Assembly: GCA_002392765.1 (NCBI GenBank)
Contig: DGHT01000034.1
Location: 1-28,959 of the forward strand
Direction of reading: 5' to 3'
Length of the DNA stretch: 28,959 bases
Source of the DNA: Verrucomicrobia bacterium UBA3841
GTDB taxonomy: Bacteria; Verrucomicrobiota; Kiritimatiellia; RFP12; UBA1067
A program made the position numbers and the translations under genes. The notes below the pieces were generated by a model. It was not told the DNA's origin, made no database searches, and saw only the letters and a list, made by a program, of their open reading frames with translations. This document shows, piece by piece, positions 7,160 through 16,466 of this stretch. The stretch's first letter is position 1, and the number at the start of each line of letters is the position of its first letter.

Positions 7160-8161
7160 ATGAGAAGACTACCAGTATTTGTAGTTGTAGATGTGTCTGA
7201 GTCAATGGCGGGGAATGCCATTACTGCGATGCATGACGGGATGCTGATGCTCCTTCAGGCATTGAAGAAAGACCCGATGGTCATTGAGATAGGTGCGATG
7301 TCCATCATTTCGTTTGGCGGTAAGGCGAAAGTTGAGGTTCCTCTTTCATCTGTATTGGATATCAGAATTCCATCGCTTGACCTTTCGTCGGGGACGAGCC
7401 TTGGAAAGGCATTTGACCTGCTGACATCCGAGGTCAATTCCAAGGTGACAAAAACTACGCGGGAGATTCGCGGCGACTACAAGCCAATCGTGTTTCTTAT
7501 AACTGACGGGCAACCCACAGACGACTGGCGTGCTGGGTATGCCAAGTTCCGCAAGTGCTATCCCTCCGTGTCGATTCATGCCGTCGGATGCGGGGACGAC
7601 GTTGACTTTTCCATCCTTAAGGAAATTACGCCAAACACCTATGTCATGCGGGACATGACGGCAGAGTCGTTCGGGAAGCTCTTTCAGTGTGTGACGGCAT
7701 CCGTCAGGAGCGTAACGGCCTCGATGATGAACGGCGACGGCGTTAAGGATGATCTTGCGGAGCTGTCTGACGGCGAGGTGCGAAAGCCGACCGAGGATGA
7801 GTGCCGCCCTATTGGTGAATCCCGGCAGGTTATGATACCAGCGATGTGTGCGAACACGAAGAGGTATTATTTGCTTCGGTATCGTTTGCAGGAGAATGGT
7901 TCTTATTTATGTTCTGTAGCACATCCGCTTGAGCGCAAGCTTGATGGGGATTGTGGCAATGCAGGGCAGGTGGCGGCATCACGAATGGGTGCTGCTAAGC
8001 CATGTCCGCATTGCGGAAATGATTCGGTGGTCTTTTGTCCAAAATGCGGGACATTGTCCTGTGTGGATTCAAAATCGGAAATAATGACATGCCCTAACTG
8101 TGGTCTGAGCGGGAAGATAGTGCAGTCGAATGATTTTAGCGTGAATCGTTCAAGAGGATGA
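7160..8161 (+). CDS. TerY-type vWA protein with C-terminal zinc ribbons (TerY-C)
   Basis: 333 residues. The N-terminal vWA domain has an intact MIDAS: DVSES (D11, S13, S15), T79 in SSGTSLG and the TDG motif in LITDGQPTDD. After a variable linker, the C-terminus carries paired cysteine knuckles at C282/C285, C293/C296, C301 and C311/C314, matching the TerY-C metal-binding domain found on many TerY proteins. It is more diverged from the other two vWA domains than they are from each other. It begins 17 bases after the fusion gene with AAAGGG upstream, and ends 4 bases before the giant helicase, so it links the signalling genes to the DNA-processing genes. A bridging role between them is inference. 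Confidence 0.87.
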   Translation: MRRLPVFVVVDVSESMAGNAITAMHDGMLMLLQALKKDPMVIEIGAMSIISFGGKAKVEVPLSSVLDIRIPSLDLSSGTSLGKAFDLLTSEVNSKVTKTTREIRGDYKPIVFLITDGQPTDDWRAGYAKFRKCYPSVSIHAVGCGDDVDFSILKEITPNTYVMRDMTAESFGKLFQCVTASVRSVTASMMNGDGVKDDLAELSDGEVRKPTEDECRPIGESRQVMIPAMCANTKRYYLLRYRLQENGSYLCSVAHPLERKLDGDCGNAGQVAASRMGAAKPCPHCGNDSVVFCPKCGTLSCVDSKSEIMTCPNCGLSGKIVQSNDFSVNRSRG

Positions 8162-8165
8162 TTTG

Positions 8166-11100
8166 ATGATTTGGTCTGGAGAGAATTTCAAGTGCCGCGA
8201 CTGTGGGGAAATCTATCCCTACAGAACTCCGCAATGTCCTTGTTGCGGCGGTATCTGCGATAGAATCGGGTCCTTTGTCCGCGAAGACTTCAGCGATTGG
8301 TCGGCAAACGTGGGCGAGACCGCATCCTCCCAGCAGGACGGGAAGCCTAAGCCCTTGGGCCGCGTCGCACGTTGGGCGCAGAAACTTCTCGACCTTACGC
8401 TTGGAAACAGGCTCCTCAATCTTAAAGATTCAAAGAAGGTCATCCCGTTGCTCTGTCCGAACATAGGAGCGTTGGAGGACAAGATTGCATCGGATGAGAT
8501 AGTCGTCGTCCAATCGCTTTCCGGGCTTCTCGGAGAAGAGAAGTATCAGGACTACATTCACGGAAGGCTTAACTACAACCCCGCCGATTTCAATGTAAAT
8601 CTTGAAAAGGAACTTGAGAAAAAGCGCTTGTGGACGCGTCTGTCGCCAGCCGAAACGCAGCGGCGGCTTAAGGAGCTCTATCGTCTTGCGAAGCTCGACT
8701 TGGAGGAATCGGGCGTCAACACGCTTTTCCTTGCTCTTGGATTTCTTGAATGGAAAATTGACGAGAACGACGAGCATGTCTATCGTTCGCCAATCCTGCT
8801 TGTCCCAGTTAGGCTGGAGCGACGTTCAATTTCTGATGGTATCAGGATGGCAAGGTTGGACGATGACACTGTACTCAATGCCACATTGTTGGAGCTTCTT
8901 CGCTGCCAGTTTGGAATCGGGGTTGCCGGCGTTGACCCGCTCCCAATTGATGCGTCTGGGGTGGATGTCCCGCAGATAATGGACCGCTTCCGGGATGCAA
9001 TTCAAGGCAAACAAGGATGGTTGGTTGTTGAAGAGGCACTTGTTGGGCAGTTCTCTTTTGGCAAGTTTGTCATGTGGAAAGACATGACGGTCAGGATTGA
9101 GGACTTCAAGAAAAACAAACTGGTTTCTCACCTGATTGACGGCGGCGGATTTTACGAGGACGGGGTTGAGGTATTTCCCCCCAATGAGATTTCACGTTAC
9201 ATTGATTGCAATTCGCTTTATTGCCCGATGAGTGCTGACTCGTCGCAGTTGACGGCAGTCTTGTATTCTGCGATGGGCAAGTCGTTTGTTCTGCATGGGC
9301 CACCTGGTACGGGCAAGTCGCAGACGATAACAAACATCATCTCACACAACATGGCTTTGGGGCGCAAGGTGTTGTTCGTGTCGGAGAAAAAGGCTGCCCT
9401 TGATGTCGTACATCGACGTCTTTCGTCAATTGGTCTTGAGCCATTCTGCCTTGAACTGCATTCCAACAAAGCTGGCAAAGCCGATGTTCTCGCGCAGTTC
9501 TCGGCTGCGTTAAAGGTTGGAGATCTTTCAGAGCCAGCGGATTGGGCTACGACTGTTACCCAGCTGGAGGGACTTAGGCGCGATCTCAACGGATATGTGG
9601 TTGCCCTGCATACGACATACCCAAACGGGATGTCCGCATACGACTGTTTTGCCGCGCTTCTCAACAAGGGAACGTCACAATTTGATAGGTGCATAGACAT
9701 CCAGTGTACCAAACAATCGGCTGATGACTATAATGCAACGCTTCAATCCGTATCGGACCTTGGGGCTGCTGCCGCGTTAGTTGACATGACGGCGTATCGG
9801 AATCTGGCAATTCTGAAGAGTCTTGTATGGTCTCCGTCCATTGAACGCGAATTGCAGGATTGCGTATCTTCCACGCTATCCGCTCTTATCCGCATGGGTG
9901 CGGCTTTTGACCGCACGGCAGAACTTTTTTCATTGGACCCGTCCGACTCAAGATTTGGCGTTCTCGACAGAGTGAGGAAACTCCTTCAGGCACTATTCTC
10001 CTCGGGAAGCATCCCGATGGAGTTGATTACAGACGAGATTGAATCATTGAGCGAGTTTCTGCTCCAGTTCAAGGAAATCTTCCTGCGGCGCGAGTCGATA
10101 TCAAAGAAGCTTGAATCGTTCAAACTCGATGACGTGTTGGGGCTGGACGTCAATGGAATAGCGAGGAGAATCGAGGAGAACAATCAGGCATTCTTTCTCG
10201 TCAAGTTCTTCCGCAACTCAGGGCTCGTCAAGGAACTTGCTACCATTAAAAAGATTGGTGGAGGGAAGCTGACATTCCAAGAACTTGCTGATTCACTATC
10301 CACCTTTGGGGAATACCAAAAGGCAGATGTGGAGTATCGTAGGGACGAGTCGAGAGCAAAACGTGTCCTGGGAGAACTTTGGAACGAAGGCTCGCCAAAC
10401 TGGGATGCGCTCTCTACTGCGATAGACAATGCAAAGATATGTGTATCAGCGGTCAATGAGGCAGTAGTTGAAGACCGGCCACATCTTCTGGCAGCACTTG
10501 AAAAAATCCGTGCGATAATGGGCAACGCGAAACACGAGCTATCCACGGGATCGGAACTTTCAAAGATAAAAGACGAATATCTCGACACCTGGACTTTATT
10601 CAGGCAATGGGCGGATTCCTTAACGCGCTTCGCCGATTTCGACCTTTCCGACTACGATGTTCCGACGTTCAAGGCCATACTAGAAGGCATTGCTGCCAGC
10701 GTTGGCGAAATGCGCAATGTATTCAGGTATAGAGATGCTAGACAAAACTCGGTCAATTATGGCTTTGAGGGCTTTGCTGTAGCTTTGGAACGCGGATTGC
10801 TGGATGTTGGCTCTCTCAACGATGAATTTAAGTTTGCATACGCCACAAAGATGCTAAACGAGGTGTTCTCAAATGAGCCGAGCCTTTCAAATTTCTCTGG
10901 TATTGGACATGAAGAGCGCATTAAGAAGTTCCAAGAGATTGACAAGGAGTACACAAGACTGTCCGCAAGGATGGTTTTCGCAAAGGTTGCGGCAGGGCTA
11001 CCACGGCGTCGCTCTGGTTCGACTCTTGCCAAGACAACTCCTTTGGGTATACTAAGACACGAATGCGAGAAGAAGGCACGGCACATGCCCGTGCGCCAGC

Positions 11101-13034
11101 TTCTTTCGGAAATTGGCCCACTTGCCTGCATGTTGAAACCATGCTTCCTGATGAGTCCGCTTTCCGTAGCCCAATATCTCCCGGCTGACACGGACCAGTT
11201 TGACCTTATCGTGTTTGACGAGGCGTCTCAGATTCCTGTTTGGGACGCCATCGGTGTGATAGCGCGTGCTAATCAGGTGATAATTGTCGGCGATCCAAAG
11301 CAGATGCCGCCGACAAATTTCTTCCATAAAGGTGATGCCGGCGCTAATTACGACACCGAAGGTGTAGAAGACCTTGAAAGCATCCTTGACGAGTGCCTTG
11401 CGGCAGGCGTTTACTCCGCATATCTTGGATGGCACTACAGGAGTAGGCATGAATCCCTAATTTCGTTCAGCAACCACAATTATTACGAAGACAAATTGCT
11501 GACATTCCCGTCCGCGTCAGAATCTCCACGGCTCGGTGTCCGCTTCAAGTTCGTGCCCAATGGAATATACGATCGCAAGGCGTCTAGAACGAATAGAAAT
11601 GAAGCTGTTGCTCTTGTTGACTACATATTCAATACGTTCAAAGACCCCGCGCAGAGGGGGCGCAGCATGGGTGTTGTCACCTTTAGTGAGGCGCAAAAGG
11701 AGCTGATTGAGGACATTGTTGACAAACGACGCGAGAAGGAACCAGCATTTGAGCAGTTCTTCTCTGATCAGAACGACGAGCCGTTTTTCGTCAAGAACCT
11801 TGAAAATGTGCAAGGCGATGAAAGGGATGTGATTCTCTTCTCCATCTGTTACGCACCTGACACAGAGGGCAAGTTCTCCATGAACTTCGGACCGTTGAAC
11901 AAGGTCGGCGGCGAGAGACGTCTCAACGTTGCCGTTACTCGTGCTAAGGAGCAGGTAGTACTCTTTTCGTCGATACACGCTCACCAGATAGATCTGGACA
12001 GGACAGACTCTGTGGGCGTCGCTCATCTAAAGGATTTCATCGACTTTGCAGAAAAAGGAGTTGCCGCAAAAACAGAGGTGCAGGCTACCGAGGCGGGCAA
12101 TGATGAGTTGGCGGAAACTGTGGCGACGTTCCTTACAGAGAAAGGCTACAAAGTTGAACGCTCGGTTGGGCAATCCGATTGCAAGATTGACATAGCCGTA
12201 CGCAATCCGCAAAATGAGAATCAATACTTGATAGGGATAGAATGCGATGGCAGGACGTATGCACATTCAGCTACGGCTCGTGACCGCGATGCGTTGTTGC
12301 CATTGGTGCTGAAATCTCTAGGCTGGCGGATGTGTAGTGTCTGGAGTGTAGATTGGATGTTCGACAGACAGCATGCTGAGCGACGTCTTCTTGAAGCGAT
12401 TGAAGAAGCCAAGACTGCGCCAGTAGAACCACCGCCTGCGCCCGAGACGTCTAGCCCGGTGGACTTCCAGTCTGAAGCCGAGGAGGTTGCGAGACCTGAA
12501 GACCTCTATGAGAAATATTGCGTGTGGAGACCGGATTGCATCTTTCTACACGGATATTTCACCGATCCAAGGTCTCGCTCGAAGATAATCGAGCAGATAC
12601 GCGCAATCGTGAGCGTTGAAGCGCCTATCTGCGAAAGTCTGCTTTACAAAAGGATTGCTCGCGCATGGGATATACGGCTGACTGACAACTACCGTAGGGT
12701 AATAGCCACGTGTCTTGGCATGGCAGGAATGGCGAAGACCAGTTCTGGCGCCGAGGACGTGTATTGGACGCACGAGCAGACGCCAGATTCTTATGATTCA
12801 TTCCGCGTTCCAGATACTTTTGACTCCGACACAAAGCGTGCCATCAACGAGATACCTTCCGAGGAGATTGCCAATGCTATGCTTAGCATTGCCACCGACC
12901 TGGGTGGTTGTGATAAGGAGGCGGTCTACAAGGAAACGATGAAACTCTTTGGCCTTGGCGGTGTTACTGCAAAGGCCAGGATTAGTCTGGATTACGCGAT
13001 GGACATCCTTGAACGCAAGGGGGCTGTGGCATGA
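8166..13034 (+). CDS. DUF4011/SF1 helicase with PD-(D/E)xK nuclease and DUF3320
   Basis: 1622 residues. The ATG at 8166 is preferred over the TTG just before it: AAGAGG lies upstream and the N-terminus then aligns with the next helicase. Domain order: zinc ribbon (residues 10-27, CxxC and CPCC); DUF4011 (from about 65, including LTLGNRLLNL and RSPILLVPVRLE); SF1 helicase with Walker A GPPGTGKS (378-385), Walker B FDEAS (D1018), HYRSRHESL and motif VI VAVTRAK (about 1255); an MTES_1575-type REase fold with D1342 and E1359-C-D (IECDG); and DUF3320 (about 1445-1500). This architecture is known for large DNA-processing helicase-nucleases near defence and Ter-type clusters. It should translocate on DNA or RNA and cleave DNA. 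It is probably the DNA effector of the cluster. Confidence 0.9.
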   Translation: MIWSGENFKCRDCGEIYPYRTPQCPCCGGICDRIGSFVREDFSDWSANVGETASSQQDGKPKPLGRVARWAQKLLDLTLGNRLLNLKDSKKVIPLLCPNIGALEDKIASDEIVVVQSLSGLLGEEKYQDYIHGRLNYNPADFNVNLEKELEKKRLWTRLSPAETQRRLKELYRLAKLDLEESGVNTLFLALGFLEWKIDENDEHVYRSPILLVPVRLERRSISDGIRMARLDDDTVLNATLLELLRCQFGIGVAGVDPLPIDASGVDVPQIMDRFRDAIQGKQGWLVVEEALVGQFSFGKFVMWKDMTVRIEDFKKNKLVSHLIDGGGFYEDGVEVFPPNEISRYIDCNSLYCPMSADSSQLTAVLYSAMGKSFVLHGPPGTGKSQTITNIISHNMALGRKVLFVSEKKAALDVVHRRLSSIGLEPFCLELHSNKAGKADVLAQFSAALKVGDLSEPADWATTVTQLEGLRRDLNGYVVALHTTYPNGMSAYDCFAALLNKGTSQFDRCIDIQCTKQSADDYNATLQSVSDLGAAAALVDMTAYRNLAILKSLVWSPSIERELQDCVSSTLSALIRMGAAFDRTAELFSLDPSDSRFGVLDRVRKLLQALFSSGSIPMELITDEIESLSEFLLQFKEIFLRRESISKKLESFKLDDVLGLDVNGIARRIEENNQAFFLVKFFRNSGLVKELATIKKIGGGKLTFQELADSLSTFGEYQKADVEYRRDESRAKRVLGELWNEGSPNWDALSTAIDNAKICVSAVNEAVVEDRPHLLAALEKIRAIMGNAKHELSTGSELSKIKDEYLDTWTLFRQWADSLTRFADFDLSDYDVPTFKAILEGIAASVGEMRNVFRYRDARQNSVNYGFEGFAVALERGLLDVGSLNDEFKFAYATKMLNEVFSNEPSLSNFSGIGHEERIKKFQEIDKEYTRLSARMVFAKVAAGLPRRRSGSTLAKTTPLGILRHECEKKARHMPVRQLLSEIGPLACMLKPCFLMSPLSVAQYLPADTDQFDLIVFDEASQIPVWDAIGVIARANQVIIVGDPKQMPPTNFFHKGDAGANYDTEGVEDLESILDECLAAGVYSAYLGWHYRSRHESLISFSNHNYYEDKLLTFPSASESPRLGVRFKFVPNGIYDRKASRTNRNEAVALVDYIFNTFKDPAQRGRSMGVVTFSEAQKELIEDIVDKRREKEPAFEQFFSDQNDEPFFVKNLENVQGDERDVILFSICYAPDTEGKFSMNFGPLNKVGGERRLNVAVTRAKEQVVLFSSIHAHQIDLDRTDSVGVAHLKDFIDFAEKGVAAKTEVQATEAGNDELAETVATFLTEKGYKVERSVGQSDCKIDIAVRNPQNENQYLIGIECDGRTYAHSATARDRDALLPLVLKSLGWRMCSVWSVDWMFDRQHAERRLLEAIEEAKTAPVEPPPAPETSSPVDFQSEAEEVARPEDLYEKYCVWRPDCIFLHGYFTDPRSRSKIIEQIRAIVSVEAPICESLLYKRIARAWDIRLTDNYRRVIATCLGMAGMAKTSSGAEDVYWTHEQTPDSYDSFRVPDTFDSDTKRAINEIPSEEIANAMLSIATDLGGCDKEAVYKETMKLFGLGGVTAKARISLDYAMDILERKGAVA

Positions 13035-14563
13035 CATGGACTGGAGACTACAGTCAATGTCACAACTGCAAGGAGGTCTACCCCTTTGCAATAACTGAAT
13101 GCCCTTGCTGCCATTCTCCATGTAGTACATACATTGTCCAAGCAAGCAATGGCTTCCCTGGAAGCAGGCGTTTTGAACTTCTTGGAGAGCAGAAGCAGGT
13201 CTTGACTCTTCCGCCAAAAGGTGCCGTACTGATAAAAGGAGGCGCTGGCTCAGGGAAGACTCTGGTTGCCGTGAAGCGAGCTGAGTATTTGACAAACAAT
13301 TACTCAGATATGTTCCAGCGAGCCAGTGTCGCAATATTTGCCTACAATAAGGAGCTTGTCCGGGAAATTGAAAATCTTGTCTCAGATACGAGTGTACAGA
13401 TTTTTAACATAGATGCATGGGTGTATAGACTCCTTCGCAGTAACGGCGCAAGATTGACGATGCTTAATGACACAGAGCTTCGCGCATTTAGGGCCGAGGC
13501 GAAACAGCGGGCGTTTGCTGATATTTCTACACGTGCAATTGCGAAGAAGACTGACGAATTTTACGAGGCGGAGATTAAATGGCTGAAAGGCAGAAGAATA
13601 ACTACACTTGAGCAGTACAAGTCAACCAAGAGGACTGGGCGAGGCACGGAAGACCGCGTAACATCTGGAGACCGTGAATATTTGTGGCGTATGCACGAAG
13701 GCTATAACTCTATTTTGCGACTTCATGGCATTAGGGATTGGGAAGATCGAGTTATTGATGCGCTCGCCATCGTAGAAAGACCGAGTTTCCGTCCGCCATA
13801 TACGCATATTGTCATTGATGAGGCGCAGGATTTCTCATTTGCCAAGATTGCCCTCGTTCGACATTTAGTGTCTCCGCAGACAGAGAGCATAACAATTGTG
13901 GCTGACTCGGCTCAACAAATTTATCAGAGCGGATTTTCATGGTCGGAACTGGGCATAAAGGTCGTCGGGCGTAGCGTGGAGTTTAAGAGAAACTATCGAA
14001 ATACGAGACAGATATCCGAGGCCGCATATTCGCTTATTGCACACGAAAAGGACGACGGGGATTTCACTAGGATGGAAAACGCAGTACAGGAGGGATCGAA
14101 GCCTCTTGTGGTGCAGGGCGACGAAATATGGAACGAACGGGTGCTGTTGACGGCACTAAAGTCATTCCCGCAGACAGAAGATGCTGTTTTAGCTGTTCCA
14201 ACCAGAAAGATGTTCCCGCACATGGAAGAAATCCTGCAGGGTGCAGGAATCAAAATCACCAAGTCGGCATCTGATGTTAAGACATCGGGAAGTGTCAGGC
14301 TTTCGACATTTCACGCCTTGAAGGGCCTTCAATTCATGCATGTGTTTCTTTGGGGTGTTACCGACAAGTATTTCCCGACGGTGAATGTCGATCCTGACGA
14401 GGTGTCGAAATCGCGCAAACTGTTGTATGTGGCCATGACACGAGCAATGCAGAAGCTCACAATATTTACGACGCCGCAGCCAGCACAGATGATTGCGGAT
14501 ATTGATCCCTCAAAAATAAATTTCAAGATTATGTCTAAAGAGCAATCAGGGAGGTTTGCATGA
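13031..14563 (+). CDS. UvrD/Rep-like SF1 helicase with N-terminal zinc ribbon
   Basis: 510 residues. Starts with a zinc ribbon (CHNC, then CPCC, residues 10-27) nearly superimposable on that of the preceding helicase. The SF1A motor follows: Walker A GGAGSGKT (70-77), Walker B VIDEAQD (D263, E264), a QQIYQSGFSW stretch resembling motif III, KRNYRNTRQIS (motif IV), STFHALKGLQF (motif V) and LLYVAMTRA (motif VI). It is shorter than UvrD or Rep (about 670-720 residues), with reduced 1B/2B regions. It overlaps the upstream gene by ATGA and has an AAGGGGG site, so the two helicases are probably made in fixed ratio. It likely unwinds DNA together with, or hands DNA to, the nuclease-bearing helicase. 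Confidence 0.88.
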   Translation: MTWTGDYSQCHNCKEVYPFAITECPCCHSPCSTYIVQASNGFPGSRRFELLGEQKQVLTLPPKGAVLIKGGAGSGKTLVAVKRAEYLTNNYSDMFQRASVAIFAYNKELVREIENLVSDTSVQIFNIDAWVYRLLRSNGARLTMLNDTELRAFRAEAKQRAFADISTRAIAKKTDEFYEAEIKWLKGRRITTLEQYKSTKRTGRGTEDRVTSGDREYLWRMHEGYNSILRLHGIRDWEDRVIDALAIVERPSFRPPYTHIVIDEAQDFSFAKIALVRHLVSPQTESITIVADSAQQIYQSGFSWSELGIKVVGRSVEFKRNYRNTRQISEAAYSLIAHEKDDGDFTRMENAVQEGSKPLVVQGDEIWNERVLLTALKSFPQTEDAVLAVPTRKMFPHMEEILQGAGIKITKSASDVKTSGSVRLSTFHALKGLQFMHVFLWGVTDKYFPTVNVDPDEVSKSRKLLYVAMTRAMQKLTIFTTPQPAQMIADIDPSKINFKIMSKEQSGRFA

Positions 14564-15384
14564 GCGCTAAGAACTTTACGCTCGAATATCGATATCCGCA
14601 GAATACTGGTGCCTTGGCATATCCCAAGGCAGCAACTGACATTTGTGCGGCAATCAACAGAGGTTTGTTGTGGCACAGAACAACATCGGTGCTTCTCGTT
14701 CTATCCATACTTGCACTTGCCTCTTTTTTCTTCTCTCGAGAGGCAGGAATTGCTGCGTTCTGCGTTTTTGTTGCGGCCGCAGTATTCAAAGCCATTGTGC
14801 TTGCGACAATGGGTGTCGGTCTTGAGTACAAAATGGATCAAAACTGGCGCAACTTTGCCAACACGCGAATGGCACCGTTCACATATATGTCAAAAACCAA
14901 GCGCCTTTGGGAGGTGACAAGCTCATCGGGTGGATATGACAGGAAATACCATGCTGGATGCAGTGTTCAGGTTCAGCGGAAGGAAATAAGAGTTGTGTAT
15001 TCCGTCCCGTTCCCGTTCAAGCCGAGTGTGAACGCCTACACCCTTTATCTCCCAGATAGGAAGTTTGTATTTCTGCCAGATTGCGTGTACATGATCCAGG
15101 GCTCTTCTTGCGAAGCCTTGCACTATGAACACATCAAGTGGTCTAGTTCGATGACGATATTTGTTGAGCCAAGTGCCCCCAAGGATTCGCAGGTTGTTGG
15201 ACGGACATGGCAGTATGTAAACAAGAAAGGCGGTCCAGACAGACGATTCTCCTATAACCCAATGTTGGTGGAATGTTCCTATGGCAGACTGGATGTCAAT
15301 TTTGCCAATCGTAGACGCGCAGAGCTTATGCTGTCAGGGACGAGGGTCGCAGAGAGCATAATGAGACTGCCTCCGTGCAGATAA
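14560..15384 (+). CDS. Two-TM membrane protein of unknown function
   Basis: 274 residues. Two hydrophobic helices near the N-terminus (about 41-58 and 62-85) make a membrane hairpin. Residues about 95-274 are soluble and beta-rich. The C-terminal stretch WQYVNKKGGPDRRFSYNP followed by a YGxLxV-type strand resembles a pattern I associate with uncharacterised bacterial proteins. I can name no enzyme or transporter family. It overlaps the helicase gene by ATGA with GGGAGG upstream, and the channel gene follows after 17 bases. Position suggests a membrane sensor or an accessory to the channel, but this is inference only. Confidence 0.75.
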   Translation: MSAKNFTLEYRYPQNTGALAYPKAATDICAAINRGLLWHRTTSVLLVLSILALASFFFSREAGIAAFCVFVAAAVFKAIVLATMGVGLEYKMDQNWRNFANTRMAPFTYMSKTKRLWEVTSSSGGYDRKYHAGCSVQVQRKEIRVVYSVPFPFKPSVNAYTLYLPDRKFVFLPDCVYMIQGSSCEALHYEHIKWSSSMTIFVEPSAPKDSQVVGRTWQYVNKKGGPDRRFSYNPMLVECSYGRLDVNFANRRRAELMLSGTRVAESIMRLPPCR

Positions 15385-15401
15385 CGCAAGGTGATGCCGC
15401 T

Positions 15402-16199
15402 ATGAAGCAAACAGTATTTGAAATAATCGAGCCGGACCGGAAAAACTTTCTTCCCAGCCGCATCTTTGACTGTGCAATATCTACTCTCATAGTCTTGAGC
15501 GTGTCTGTTGTGTTCGCAACGACATTTGAACTTCCGCCTGCCGTTCTGGATGTTTTCACCTGGATTGAACGTGTCGCATCGGTAGTGTTCACTATTGAAT
15601 ATGCTCTAAGAATATGGACTGCCGATCTGAAGTATTCTGACGTCTCTCCTGTTCGCGCCAGACTGTTTTATGTAGTAAGCGGAATGGCGATTATCGACCT
15701 TCTGGCAATCCTTCCATTCTGGCTTCCAATGTTCCTTCCAGGCTCATTGCTCGGCGTGAGGGCGATAAGGCTGGTAAGATTGCTGAGAATCCTGAAGATG
15801 CATAGATACAGCGAGGCAATGGCAAGCATTGGAGATGTTATCAGCGAGAAAAGAAGAGAAATCCTCGGGTCGTTTTTCTTTGTGGGTCTCCTTATGCTTG
15901 TTTCCTCGCTCGTTATCTATGCGGCAGAACATGATGCACAACCCGAAGCGTTCAAGAATGCTTTTTCCGGCCTGTGGTGGGCTGTCGCCACGCTTTCCAC
16001 AGTTGGGTATGGTGATATATATCCTGTGACGGTAATCGGTAGGATTTTTGGGGCCGTGTTGGCGTTGCTTGGCGTCGCTGCCGTTGCTGTTCCAACTGGT
16101 ATAATATCATCGGGTCTGATTGAGAGAGTATCCTCAAAAAACACGGTGGGGCCGAAAATTTCATATTGTCCGCATTGCGGCAAGCGCATTTGTAGCTAG
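15402..16199 (+). CDS. Voltage-gated-type potassium channel with C-terminal zinc knuckle
   Basis: 265 residues from the ATG after AAGGTGA; a GTG 9 codons earlier lies inside the previous gene and is less likely. Six transmembrane segments fit a Kv-type subunit: S1 about 22-42, S2 about 50-70, S3 about 90-110, an arginine-bearing S4 (R120 to K132), S5 about 155-175, pore helix and selectivity filter TVGYGD (200-205), and S6 about 212-242. A homotetramer in the inner membrane conducting K+ is expected. The C-terminus ends with CPHCGKRIC (C256, C259, C264), an incomplete zinc ribbon unusual for this family but in keeping with the ribbons on its operon neighbours. It is the last gene of the cluster and a candidate membrane effector. 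Confidence 0.9.
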   Translation: MKQTVFEIIEPDRKNFLPSRIFDCAISTLIVLSVSVVFATTFELPPAVLDVFTWIERVASVVFTIEYALRIWTADLKYSDVSPVRARLFYVVSGMAIIDLLAILPFWLPMFLPGSLLGVRAIRLVRLLRILKMHRYSEAMASIGDVISEKRREILGSFFFVGLLMLVSSLVIYAAEHDAQPEAFKNAFSGLWWAVATLSTVGYGDIYPVTVIGRIFGAVLALLGVAAVAVPTGIISSGLIERVSSKNTVGPKISYCPHCGKRICS

Positions 16200-16209
16200 G
16201 CATGGCAAT

Positions 16210-16434
16210 ATGAAGACAAGGATGAGAGATCGCGAAAATCTGGCGATTCATCGGATTGTAAGGAGTCGTACAAACACTCCAACAACAGATATAGCCAAAC
16301 ATAAAATAAAAATTCCATGCTTTTTTGTGGCAGGTCTTATGTCTATGGGGTTGTTGTTGGCAGCTATATCCTTCGTTGATGGCAACGGAAAAGAAAAACA
16401 CGATATCAGCGGGGATGAATACGAAAAAAATTGA
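16210..16434 (+). CDS. Small single-TM hypothetical protein
   Basis: 74 residues starting at the ATG 10 bases after the channel gene. The N-terminal half is basic, with many Arg and Lys. A hydrophobic segment IPCFFVAGLMSMGLLLAAIS then precedes a charged tail, which would give a small type II membrane protein. There is no clear ribosome binding site, and the frame is open upstream into the channel gene, so reality is uncertain. No family recognised. Confidence 0.4.
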   Translation: MKTRMRDRENLAIHRIVRSRTNTPTTDIAKHKIKIPCFFVAGLMSMGLLLAAISFVDGNGKEKHDISGDEYEKN

Positions 16435-16466
16435 AATGGTATAATCATCAATTGGACTATTATGAC

